Source: Desulfobulbaceae bacterium UBA5628
Lineage (GTDB): Bacteria > Desulfobacterota > Desulfobulbia > Desulfobulbales > Desulfurivibrionaceae
Assembly: GCA_002421565.1 (NCBI GenBank)
Contig: DIKC01000045.1
Location: forward strand, 1-7,891
DNA length: 7,891 bases
Direction: 5' to 3'
Position numbers and translations under genes: made by a program. This document shows, one piece after another, positions 1 to 6,500 of the stretch (positions within the stretch are counted from its first letter, which is position 1; each line of letters starts with the position of its first letter). A model generated the notes under the pieces. That model had not been told where the DNA came from. It saw only the letters and a list, made by a program, of their open reading frames with translations, and did not search any database.

Positions 1-214
1 TTTTGTTGAGGGCGTGGCCCATGTGAAGATGGCCGTTGGCATAGGGCGGGCCGTCATGGAGGATGTAAAGGGGGCGGCCGGCGGTGGCCTCCTGCACGGC
101 CCGGTAAAGCCCTTCCTCCTCCCAGCGGTTCAGCATTTCCGGCTCCCGCCGGGCCAGGTCGGCCTTCATCGGAAACTCGGTCTGGGGCAGATTCAAGGTG
201 GGACGATAATCCAT
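1..214 (-). CDS. ileS: Isoleucyl-tRNA synthetase, N-terminal 71 codons (partial)
   Basis: Reading leftward from the ATG at 214-212 gives an open frame that runs off the left edge. It starts [20 protein letters not shown] and reaches the class I synthetase signature HMGH (residues 64-67) inside the context [17 protein letters not shown], which is characteristic of IleRS. The enzyme charges tRNA-Ile with isoleucine in the cytoplasm, and HMGH is the HIGH motif that binds ATP. The start is supported by GGAG on the minus strand 8 bases upstream and by the usual IleRS N-terminus (TLNLP..xFPMKA.L..REP). The gene diverges from the toxin-antitoxin operon on its other side. Only the first fraction of the usual roughly 900-residue protein is inside the window, so intactness cannot be judged. 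Leucyl- or valyl-tRNA synthetase is less likely given the N-terminal motif. Confidence 0.95.
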   Translation of the reverse strand, partial: MDYRPTLNLPQTEFPMKADLARREPEMLNRWEEEGLYRAVQEATAGRPLYILHDGPPYANGHLHMGHALNK

Positions 215-259
215 GGGGGCAACTCCATTATTGTTACAAAATCACAATTTACCTCACCC

Positions 260-279
260 TTGGGCAGGGAATTGCCCAA
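260..279. repeat. Short perfect inverted repeat in the ileS leader
   Basis: TTGGGCA (260-266) and TGCCCAA (273-279) are exact reverse complements with a 6-base spacer. The right arm overlaps the candidate ileS -10 element, so a bound repressor is possible. No T-run follows on either strand, so it is not a convincing terminator. A 7-bp palindrome can arise by chance. Confidence 0.4.
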
Positions 280-305
280 AATACCAGCCTGCGAGCAAGT
301 TGCAA
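278..305 (-). promoter_or_regulatory. Candidate promoter for ileS
   Basis: On the minus strand TTGCAA (305-300, 4/6 match to the -35 consensus) is followed after 16 bases by TATTTT (283-278, 4/6 to -10). TGG directly precedes the latter, so it reads as an extended -10 (TGn). This would start the transcript near 271, about 57 bases before the ileS ATG. It is a motif match only. No T-box-like leader is seen. Confidence 0.35.
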
Positions 306-323
306 GGTAAAACCGGTTAACGG

Positions 324-352
324 TTGACATGCCCTTCCAGAGGCAACATAAT
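324..352 (+). promoter_or_regulatory. Sigma70-type promoter for the toxin-antitoxin operon
   Basis: A perfect -35 box TTGACA (324-329), a 17-base spacer and a -10 box CATAAT (347-352, 5/6) form the best promoter match in the window. The predicted start near 359 lies about 60 bases before the antitoxin ATG at 421. The palindromes AACCGGTT (311-318) and GTTAAC (316-321) lie just upstream of the -35 box, where an autorepressing antitoxin complex could bind. That regulation is typical of such modules but is inferred here. Confidence 0.7.
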
Positions 353-405
353 ATCTTGTCCGCGAGTAACTATCCAGTTCGATGCCGGAATGGAACGAAA
401 ATCAA

Positions 406-410
406 AGAGG
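406..410 (+). promoter_or_regulatory. Ribosome binding site that decides the antitoxin start
   Basis: AGAGG lies 10 bases before the ATG at 421. The in-frame upstream ATG at 382 has no comparable purine tract in front of it and would add 13 residues unlike the family N-terminus. The 421 start is therefore preferred. Confidence 0.6.
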
Positions 411-420
411 TTCACACAGC

Positions 421-642
421 ATGGAATCCGTAATCATCGAAAAAGAAGCCATGAAATTGCCACCCCACGAAAGAGCGTTGCTTGCCGATCGCCTTTTGCA
501 GACTCTGGACAATCATGACATCCTGATAAACCAAATTTGGGCGGAGGAAGCGGAACAGCGATTAGCCTCCTTCCGCGACGGCAAACTGGAAGCCCTGGAT
601 GGCCAAACCGTTATCGAATCCCTTAGAAAAAAAATGGGATGA
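421..642 (+). CDS. Addiction-module antitoxin (unstable antitoxin family)
   Basis: This is a 73-residue protein with the layout of the putative addiction module component family (Pfam Unstab_antitox, TIGR02574). It has an N-terminal EALxLPPHERALLADRLL-like helix (residues 9-26, ending in LLQTLD) and a conserved W40 with EEAEQRL (residues 42-48). FRDGKLEAL (51-59) and a C-terminal valine/leucine-rich helix follow; in such proteins this part wraps the toxin. The role is to neutralise the toxin encoded next to it and, with it, repress the operon. Its stop overlaps the toxin start in an ATGA, so translation is probably coupled. The gene is richer in A+T than its neighbours: 45% GC by hand count over 421-480, against 62% over 1021-1080 in cooC, a hint of separate origin. 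An in-frame ATG at 382 is the alternative start. The family call is firm; the activity is inferred. Confidence 0.85.
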   Translation: MESVIIEKEAMKLPPHERALLADRLLQTLDNHDILINQIWAEEAEQRLASFRDGKLEALDGQTVIESLRKKMG

Positions 643-932
643 AATTTCGCATCCTGTCGCCTGCCGCCGATGATTTAGCCAAAGCGGTGGAGTATTATGA
701 AAGCCAGATCCTGGGATTGGGGTACGATTTTCTCGCTGAATACGAAACAACCATCGCACGAATTTGCCGCTTCCCCAAGGCGTGGGCGCAAATCAGCCCC
801 AACCACCGCCGCTGTCTGATGCGACGCTTTCCTTTTGCTATCCTTTATGCCATCGAAAACGAAGAAATCCTGGTTTCCGGAATCATGAATTTACACCTGA
901 ATCCAGACAAACATCATCAACGTATTAACTAA
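639..932 (+). CDS. RelE/ParE-family toxin of a type II toxin-antitoxin system
   Basis: This 97-residue basic protein resembles RelE/ParE-superfamily toxins. It opens with a beta strand (KFRILSPAADDL, residues 2-13), followed by a helix containing EYYESQ (18-23). A phenylalanine/proline stretch at RFPKAWAQI (44-52) leads to the diagnostic beta-sheet core RRFPFAILYAIENEEILVSG (62-81). It closes with NLHLNPDKHHQRI (84-96), which corresponds to the family's HxRRDPxYWxxR end. Such toxins either cut mRNA on the ribosome (RelE type) or poison DNA gyrase (ParE type); the sequence alone does not tell which. It starts inside the antitoxin stop codon (ATGA, 639-642), with no strong ribosome site of its own, so coupled translation is expected. 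Its length is normal and no frameshift or internal stop is visible, so it looks intact. Confidence 0.88.
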   Translation: MKFRILSPAADDLAKAVEYYESQILGLGYDFLAEYETTIARICRFPKAWAQISPNHRRCLMRRFPFAILYAIENEEILVSGIMNLHLNPDKHHQRIN

Positions 933-983
933 ACCATCCAATCCTTCCGACTCCATTCAGGGAAAGGAGGGGGGAAGAACGCT

Positions 984-987
984 GGAG
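984..987 (+). promoter_or_regulatory. Ribosome binding site of cooC
   Basis: GGAG, within GGAGAG, lies 6 bases before the ATG at 994. A stronger AAGGAGG at 964-970 is too far upstream to serve this ATG. The 61-base gap after the toxin gene shows no clear promoter, so cooC may be read through from the toxin-antitoxin promoter. Confidence 0.55.
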
Positions 988-993
988 AGAAAA

Positions 994-1752
994 ATGCCGA
1001 AGGTAATCGCCCTGGCGGGCAAGGGCGGGGTGGGCAAGACCACCACCACCGCCCTGTTGATCAAATATCTCCTGAGCCGGGGCAAGACCCCGGTGCTGGC
1101 GGTGGATGCCGACGCCAACGCCAATCTCAACGAACTGGTGGGGCTGGCGGTGGGGCTGACCATCGGCCAGGTGCGCAAGGAGCTCAAAAGCGAACTGCCG
1201 CCCGGCATGACCCGCGACCAGTACATGCAGATGAAGATTCACCAGGCCCTGGTGGAAGCGCCCGGCTTTGACCTGCTCTGCATGGGCCAGCCCGACGGGC
1301 CAGGCTGCTACTGCGCCGCCAACCAGTACCTGGCGATGACCATGGACCATCTGGCCGCCAATTATCAATACATCCTGGTGGACAACGAGGCGGGAATGGA
1401 GCACCTGAGCCGGATGAACCTGCGGGTGATCGATCTCCTGCTGGTGGTTTCCGACCCCTCGGCCCGGGGAATCATGACCGCCGAACGGATCGCGGCCCTC
1501 ACCGGCCCCCTGGGGGTGCAAACCGGCCGCAAATACCTGCTGGTCAACCGGACGCCCTCGCCTCCCAGCCCGGCCCTCACCGCCCGGATCGACGAGGCGA
1601 CCACCAAAAGCGACCTGGAACCGGGCGGCCTCCTGCCCCAAAGCGACAGCTTGGCGGAATGGGAACTGGCCGGCCGCTCCTATCTGGAGCTGCCGGAATC
1701 GGAACCAACGGTGGCCGCCGCCTTCGCCATCTTCGACCGTATCCTGGCATAA
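994..1752 (+). CDS. cooC: CO dehydrogenase maturation factor, nickel-inserting ATPase CooC
   Basis: This is a 252-residue MinD/SIMIBI-class P-loop ATPase. Residues 9-17 form the deviant Walker A (GKGGVGKTT) with the signature lysine K10. VDADANANL (37-45) is the switch I region, and LVDNEAGMEHLSR (128-140) corresponds to switch II/Walker B. The C105-Y-C107 pair in DGPGCYCAANQ matches the metal-binding CxC of CooC; this separates it from MinD or ParA, and the length is normal for CooC. CooC dimerises through the CxC motif, binds Ni(II) and uses ATP to help insert nickel into the C-cluster of Ni-CO dehydrogenase or CODH/acetyl-CoA synthase in the cytoplasm. No CODH gene lies in the window, so its substrate must be encoded elsewhere. 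Codon use is GC-rich, like the flagellar genes and unlike the preceding toxin-antitoxin pair. CooC versus the related AcsF is not separable from sequence alone. Confidence 0.88.
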   Translation: MPKVIALAGKGGVGKTTTTALLIKYLLSRGKTPVLAVDADANANLNELVGLAVGLTIGQVRKELKSELPPGMTRDQYMQMKIHQALVEAPGFDLLCMGQPDGPGCYCAANQYLAMTMDHLAANYQYILVDNEAGMEHLSRMNLRVIDLLLVVSDPSARGIMTAERIAALTGPLGVQTGRKYLLVNRTPSPPSPALTARIDEATTKSDLEPGGLLPQSDSLAEWELAGRSYLELPESEPTVAAAFAIFDRILA

Positions 1753-1770
1753 ATTCCGGCTCCGCAAACT

Positions 1771-1801
1771 TGAAAATTAGGATTGACGATCCGAATTTTC
1801 A
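1771..1801. repeat. Inverted repeat (13-base arms, 5-base loop) before the ATPase gene
   Basis: TGAAAATTAGGAT (1771-1783) and ATCCGAATTTTCA (1789-1801) pair at 12 of 13 positions around a TGACG loop. The right arm ends one base before the ATG at 1802 and 15 bases before the ATG at 1817. A TTGACG -35-like hexamer (1783-1788) falls in the centre. It could be an operator or an RNA hairpin controlling translation. It lacks the GC stem and T-run of an intrinsic terminator for cooC. Confidence 0.6.
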
Positions 1802-1816
1802 ATGCTAATAAACGGC

Positions 1817-2962
1817 ATGATCCCGCGCAATCGTTATACCAAAGCCATCATCACCGCCTTGCGACGCTCTCCGGTCTGCGCCCTGCTTGGCCCCCGGCAG
1901 TGCGGCAAGACCACCCTTGCCCGCATGTTGGCCCAAAGCCACGCGGCCCACTACTTCGACCTGGAATCGGAGGCGGATCGGCGCAGGCTGCAAAACCCGG
2001 AGTTGATGCTGGGCGTGTTATCCGGCCTGATTATTCTCGACGAAATTCAACTCGCGCCGGAACTGTTCAAGGCTCTGCGGGTTCTGGCGGATCGGCGGGA
2101 CAACCCGGCCCGTTACCTGCTTCTGGGCAGCGCCTCCCCGCAAATCGTCAAAGGGGTTTCCGAAACCCTGGCCGGCCGGATCGAGTTCGTTGACCTGGCC
2201 GGTTTCGATCTTTCCGAAATACCCGCCGGGCAAACGGAACGGCTCTGGCTGCGCGGCGGCTTTCCCCGTTCGTTTCTAGCCGCATCCGAGGCGGACAGCC
2301 TGGCCTGGCGGGAGGGCTTTATTCGCACCTTCCTGGAGCGCGACATCCCCCAGTTGGGCATCTCGATTCCGGCGGCGGCCATGCGGCGTTTCTGGACCAT
2401 GCTGGCCCACCTCCACGGCCAGACCTGGAACGCCTCCGAGCTGGGGCGCTCCATGGGGCTGACCGACAAAACCGTGCGCGCCTACCTGGACATCCTGACC
2501 GGCACCTACATGGTTAGGCAATTGCAACCCTGGCATGAAAATATCGGCAAGCGCCAGGTGAAGGCCCCGAGAATCTTTCTCCGCGACTCCGGCCTGTTGC
2601 ACCGCCTGCTCAACATCGATGATCTTGCCGCCCTGCTGGGACATCCACGCCTCGGCGCCTCCTGGGAAGGGTTTGCCCTCGAGCAGGTACTCAATCTGGT
2701 GCGCCCGGAACAAGCTTGGTTCTGGGCCACCCACGCGGGAGCCGAGTTGGACCTGCTCATATTTGCCGGGGGAAAACGATACGGAGTGGAATTCAAGTTC
2801 AGCGAGGCCCCGAAGATTACCCGATCCATGCACAGCGCCCTGGCCGATCTCGATCTCAGCCACCTCTGGGTGGTGTATCCGGGAGCGCACAGCTACCCGG
2901 CCCACGAAAAGATCACCGTCCTTCCCTTGGCGGCCATCGAAAGCCTGAGTGATTTAAGGTGA
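1817..2962 (+). CDS. AAA_14/DUF4143-family ATP-binding protein
   Basis: This is a 381-residue two-part protein counted from the ATG at 1817. The N-terminal AAA_14 ATPase has Walker A GPRQCGKTT (residues 25-33), Walker B LIILDEIQ (71-78, acidic pair D75/E76) and the sensor-like LLLGSAS (101-107). A winged-helix-like segment spans about 192-239 (LHGQTWNASELGRSMGLT, then KTVRAYLDIL). The DUF4143 C-terminus contains WEGF (283-286) and ELD (310-312), then E325-F-K327. This spacing is reminiscent of a PD-(D/E)xK nuclease fold, though activity is unproven. The family is widespread and mostly uncharacterised; substrate and role are unknown. The start is uncertain because neither ATG 1802 (adds MLING) nor 1817 has a clear Shine-Dalgarno site. 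I prefer 1817 because family members commonly begin MIPR. The 3' end converges on the higA-like gene with a 14-base gap. The gene appears complete. Confidence 0.85.
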   Translation: MIPRNRYTKAIITALRRSPVCALLGPRQCGKTTLARMLAQSHAAHYFDLESEADRRRLQNPELMLGVLSGLIILDEIQLAPELFKALRVLADRRDNPARYLLLGSASPQIVKGVSETLAGRIEFVDLAGFDLSEIPAGQTERLWLRGGFPRSFLAASEADSLAWREGFIRTFLERDIPQLGISIPAAAMRRFWTMLAHLHGQTWNASELGRSMGLTDKTVRAYLDILTGTYMVRQLQPWHENIGKRQVKAPRIFLRDSGLLHRLLNIDDLAALLGHPRLGASWEGFALEQVLNLVRPEQAWFWATHAGAELDLLIFAGGKRYGVEFKFSEAPKITRSMHSALADLDLSHLWVVYPGAHSYPAHEKITVLPLAAIESLSDLR

Positions 2963-2976
2963 AAGACGGATTGCCT

Positions 2977-3288
2977 TCATGCGGCCTGTAGGCGGCGAAT
3001 ATCTTCCAGCTCGCCGGCTAGTTCCTTTTCCGCTTCCCATAAGTCCACGGCGCGCTGGGCATTGAGCCAGAACTCGGCGCTGTTGCCGAACAACCGGGAA
3101 AGCCGCAGGGCCATTGCCGGGCTCAGGGCACGGCGGGCGCGCAGCAAGTCATTCACGGTCTGCCGTGACACCCCCAGGGCAACGGCCAGGGCGGCGGTGG
3201 TCAGACCGTAATCCGGCATAAAATCCTCATGCAGCATAACCCCCGGATGGGTGGGCGCAACCCCGCGTTTCCGCCTTTTGATACTCAT
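2977..3288 (-). CDS. HigA-family antitoxin (XRE-type HTH), no adjacent toxin
   Basis: This 103-residue DNA-binding protein matches the HigA family (TIGR02607). Its basic N-terminus precedes HPG (residues 14-16) and ML-HEDF (18-23). The helix-turn-helix is TTAALAVALGVSRQTVNDLL (30-49), with RARRALSPAMALRLSRLF following, and the family signature EFWLNAQ is at 72-78. HigA binds and inhibits the HigB ribonuclease and represses the operon. A ribosome site GAGGA lies 6 bases before the ATG at 3288-3286. HigB is normally encoded immediately upstream, but the 213 bases between this start and the flgE stop contain no HigB-sized frame, and downstream lies the convergent ATPase. It therefore looks like a solo antitoxin or a stand-alone regulator. 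A remote partner or simple regulatory use is possible. The sequence is complete and the charged C-terminal tail is slightly longer than the minimal HTH core. Confidence 0.85.
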   Translation of the reverse strand: MSIKRRKRGVAPTHPGVMLHEDFMPDYGLTTAALAVALGVSRQTVNDLLRARRALSPAMALRLSRLFGNSAEFWLNAQRAVDLWEAEKELAGELEDIRRLQAA

Positions 3289-3338
3289 GGCTGATCCTCA
3301 GTGGTATGCTTGTCGGCAAAGCTCACGATCATTGGCAA

Positions 3339-3367
3339 TGACTACCTTGTCACGTGACGCATGTCAA
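3339..3367 (-). promoter_or_regulatory. Candidate higA promoter with palindromic operator
   Basis: On the minus strand a perfect -35 box TTGACA (3367-3362) is followed after 17 bases by TAGTCA (3344-3339), a weak -10. The spacer contains GTCACGTGAC (3349-3358), a perfect 10-base palindrome. That position is typical of an autorepressor site. The weak -10 makes the promoter itself uncertain; the palindrome is directly visible. Confidence 0.45.
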
Positions 3368-3431
3368 GCAACAAAGACAACAGGTAGTACCCGACGATCA
3401 AACCCATACACCTTCAACAAAGAATCGGGTG

Positions 3432-3481
3432 AAAAACGCAGTGCGGCCCGGCGGGATTTGTTCCCGGCCGGGCCGTGCTGC
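3432..3481 (-). terminator. Intrinsic terminator of the flagellar hook operon
   Basis: Arms 3438-3452 and 3467-3481 pair at 13 of 15 positions and are almost pure G/C. An inner GGGA/TCCC pair closes the loop TTTGT, with one bulged base. On the minus strand the hairpin is followed by a run of five T (3436-3432) and lies about 20 bases after the flgE stop. These are the features of a strong rho-independent terminator. The A-run lies before the hairpin on the plus strand and no T-run follows there, so it acts leftward. Confidence 0.88.
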
Positions 3482-3501
3482 GTAAGGGGAGCCGACTAAG
3501 T

Positions 3502-6500
3502 TTAGCGCTTGATGTTGATCAGTTCGTTCAGCATCTCGTCGGTGGTGGTGATGATCTTGGAGTTGGCCTGGAAACCGCGCTGGGTGGTGATCAGCTTGAC
3601 GAACTCGGTGCCGAGATCGACGTTGGACATCTCCAGGGAGTTGGGGGCGATGGAGCCGAGGCCGTTCTCGCCCGGAGCGCCGGTTACCGGGGCGCCGGAC
3701 TCGGTGGTGGCCCGGAAGATATTGCCGCCCACCTTGTGCAGGCCCTGAACATTGCTGAAGTTGGCCAACGCCACCTTGGCCTTCTGCAAGACCTGGCCGT
3801 TGGAGTAGCTGCCGGTGATAATCCCGCCGGTATTAACATTAACCGCCTGGAGGAAGCCGGCCGCAAAGCCGTCCTGATCCTGATAAATGGTGGTGGAGCT
3901 GTTGGCGTACTGGGTGGAGGTGAGGGCTTCCCGCTCAAAGTTGTAGCTCACCACCCCGCCCATCCGGCTGCCGTCCTCGCTGAGGTCGCCATCAATCACA
4001 TCAAAACCGGTGCTGCCGCCGGAAGCGCTGGCGGTGCTGACCAAGTTGATAACCACTCCGTTGCCGCCGGCATCGGTGAACTCAATGGCGCCGGCGGTAA
4101 GGGCCATGGTCAAATCGCCGGCAGCTGTATCGCCATCCGTATCAATAACACCATCATCAAAAAGATCGTCCAGCCAGGTCATCAAAGTTTGGACGGTATC
4201 GCCGGCACCCACTGTATAGGTCGTGGCCGGCACGGCGGTGCTACCGTCAACCGCTGCTATCCCCGAGAAGGTGTAGCGGTCACCTACCGCGATAAGCCGA
4301 CCGCTGGCGTCATAGGAACCAGCCAACGTGTCTCCCGCCACCACAGGCACAGCTCCAGCGGAATCGGTGTACATGGCCGGAGTCTTACCGGTGCCATCGC
4401 CGCCAATCAAGTTGCCGGAACTACCCAGGGGCAGGGCCGAGGCGGCCGGGCCAAAAATCGTGGCCCCGGAGCCGCCGTAGCTGTTGATCCGGAAGGTGAG
4501 CCCGCTGGTGTCGGTGGGGGAATCGGAAATCCGATCCCGCACCACCAGTCGTCCGGCCACATCGATAAAGGCGTCGGCATCAAAATCAGCCTCAATTTGA
4601 TCGAGCATTTTCTGGATGGTGCTGCCATCATTGGTATCGACCGTATAGGTGTTGCGAACCGTGGTGCCATCCCGCTTGGTTCCGGCATAAACAATCTGGT
4701 CACCATTGGCCACCTGGGTACCATTGCTGGCAAAAACCGAGTTCCAGGCGGTAGTCTCGGTAATCACCGGCGGATTGCCGCTGTCAGTAGAAAGGGCCCG
4801 CCCCGGGGAGAGCAGCTCCCGCTTGGTGGTGTTGACATTGATCATACCGGTAACAGAAGAAGCGGAGGTAAGTAAATTGGTAGTAGTATTGGTAGCTCCC
4901 CAGGGGGTTGCATCATTGACCGGAGGCACCCCCGCAGTAATGTCGGTGAAAACCATCGAAATATCGGAGAACTTGCCCGCGCCGGTGGAGTCAATAATTC
5001 GCAGCTGGCCATCGGTATCAAGAAAGGCTTTGACATTACCGCTTTTAGCATTGGCCGAAGTTCCATCATCATAAAGAGTGGCGATAAAATCGAGCAGGTC
5101 CTGAATGGTATCACCTCCTACAACGGTAAAGATATTGTTAGCAGCGGTAGTAACATCGGTCCCGTCGACGGCGGTGCCGGCAAAGGTGAAAGTATCGCCA
5201 GCTGCAACCGGCACCCCATTATTGATCGCGGTCAGCTGAGTACTGGGATCAGTGATCTTGGTGCCGAGGGCATTAAGTATACTGGTGGAGGTGAAGGCCT
5301 GATTACTGGCAATGCTGGTGCCGCCGCCAAAGGGGTCGGAGCCGTTATAGGAAGAGGTGACAAAACTGGTGACGAACATCGGTGTTTCGCCACCAGCCAA
5401 GTCGGTCAGACGCAACTTGCCATACTGATCGATGCTGGCGGTGCCGCCAAAGGAATTGCCAATACTGGTGAGAAAATCAGACACCTTGTTGGTGCCAACC
5501 ACCCGGTAACTGCTGGAAACCGCATTACCGTTCTTATCATAACCGCTCCAGGCAATAAGATCGCCATCAGCCATATTGGCGCCGTCGGAGTCATAGACAT
5601 CCGCCCAGAGGGTTTCCTTGGTGATAGTGGCGGTAAAATTCTGATCGGCATAAGCGCCCCGGTCACTGACCAAAATCTGGGTCTGGTTGGTGGGCACCCC
5701 ACCGTAGCGGGCCCCGAAGTTAACCGCGATCTCCTGATCATTGGTGGCGCCGGTAAAGTTAGCCTTAAATTTATAATAGCCGTCGGTATTGTCCAGCACC
5801 AAACGGTTGGTGTTCTGGGCCGGGTCCACCTTGCCGTCCGGCGGCACGTCCCAGGCGCTGATCGCGACAATGGCACCGGAGGTATTGAAATCGATCACCC
5901 CGTACTGAAGGGCACCGGCCCCTTTATGGGTTTCAAAGTTGTAGGCCTCGTTGGGGGCATAAATATCCTGTTCCCGAGCATCCAACACCCGCCGGTCAAC
6001 ACCGGGATCACAGGTAATCAGATACTCCCACTGATTCTCCTGGGTGGTGCGATCGAAATAGATGGTGATATCGTGGGCCGCACCCTTGGAGTCATAGACC
6101 TTGATCGCGGTGGTGTAGTTGTAGTTGGCCGAATCAATGGGATCGGTGGGGTTGGACTGGGCCGGGTTGGTACCGTTCCAGGCCTCAAAAAGTCGCGATT
6201 CGGTAATCTCCTTGTCCACCCGGGAATCGACGTTGACGATAACCTCCATCTGCTCGGTGGCTACCGGAGGAGTAGAGCTGCCCAGATAAATATCATCAAT
6301 GGTACCCTGAATCTGGCCGGTATCGGAATCCATCGCCCACCCTTGGACGAAGTGGCCGCTGGGGCTAATCAGGTTCCCCTGGGTGTCGAAACGGAACTCG
6401 CCGGCCCGGGTGTAGAGGGCGGCCTCGGCGCTGTCGGCGGCCCGGAGCATGAAGAAGCCCTCGCCGCCGATCGCCATGTCGGTGGAGGTGGAGGTGGACT

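Larger units (their letters stand above)
215..420. other. Divergent intergenic region between ileS and the toxin-antitoxin operon
   Basis: This 206-base region separates two divergent starts. It holds the rightward promoter (324-352), the weaker leftward candidate (278-305), the inverted repeat 260-279 and the palindromes AACCGGTT and GTTAAC at 311-321. No tRNA or small reading frame with family support is seen in it. Confidence 0.6.
3289..3501. other. Intergenic region between higA-like gene and flgE
   Basis: These 213 bases hold the hook-operon terminator at the right and the candidate higA promoter with palindrome at 3339-3367. No HigB-like reading frame is present on the minus strand: stops break the frames, and the longest piece ending at the TGA just before higA is about 18 codons. 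The plus strand shows no supported gene. Confidence 0.6.

Noticed and set aside
14..310. Plus-strand open frame of 98 codons at the left edge
   Set aside because: Lies opposite the IleRS N-terminus including the HMGH motif; a shadow frame.
382..420. Longer antitoxin start at ATG 382
   Set aside because: No ribosome site is seen, and the extra 13 residues are unlike the family, which fits a start at 421.
925..1767. Minus-strand open frame of 280 codons opposite cooC
   Set aside because: The plus strand encodes a full CooC with all motifs. The antisense product is rich in G, H, Q and R and resembles no family.
1771..1801. Intrinsic terminator for cooC
   Set aside because: The stem is A/T-rich at its base and no T-run follows on the plus strand, so it fits an operator or leader hairpin better than a terminator.
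2276..2905. Minus-strand open frame of 209 codons opposite the DUF4143 ATPase
   Set aside because: Antisense to conserved ATPase sequence, no domain, start without ribosome site.
2963..2976. Shared bidirectional terminator between the convergent ATPase and higA-like genes
   Set aside because: The gap is only 14 bases, and no stable stem with a T-run is seen in it or close by.
3289..3348. Possible remnant of a HigB toxin ending in Tyr-His-stop just upstream of higA
   Set aside because: The frame ending YH-stop recalls a HigB C-terminus, but it is only about 18 codons long after an in-frame stop and the preceding residues (DRELCRQA) do not match HigB. Probably chance.
3475..4875. Plus-strand open frame of 466 codons opposite flgE
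   Set aside because: It is antisense to well-supported FlgE coding sequence, composed of glycine/valine/isoleucine-rich low-complexity protein, with no recognisable domain and no ribosome site. It is a shadow of GC-rich codon bias.
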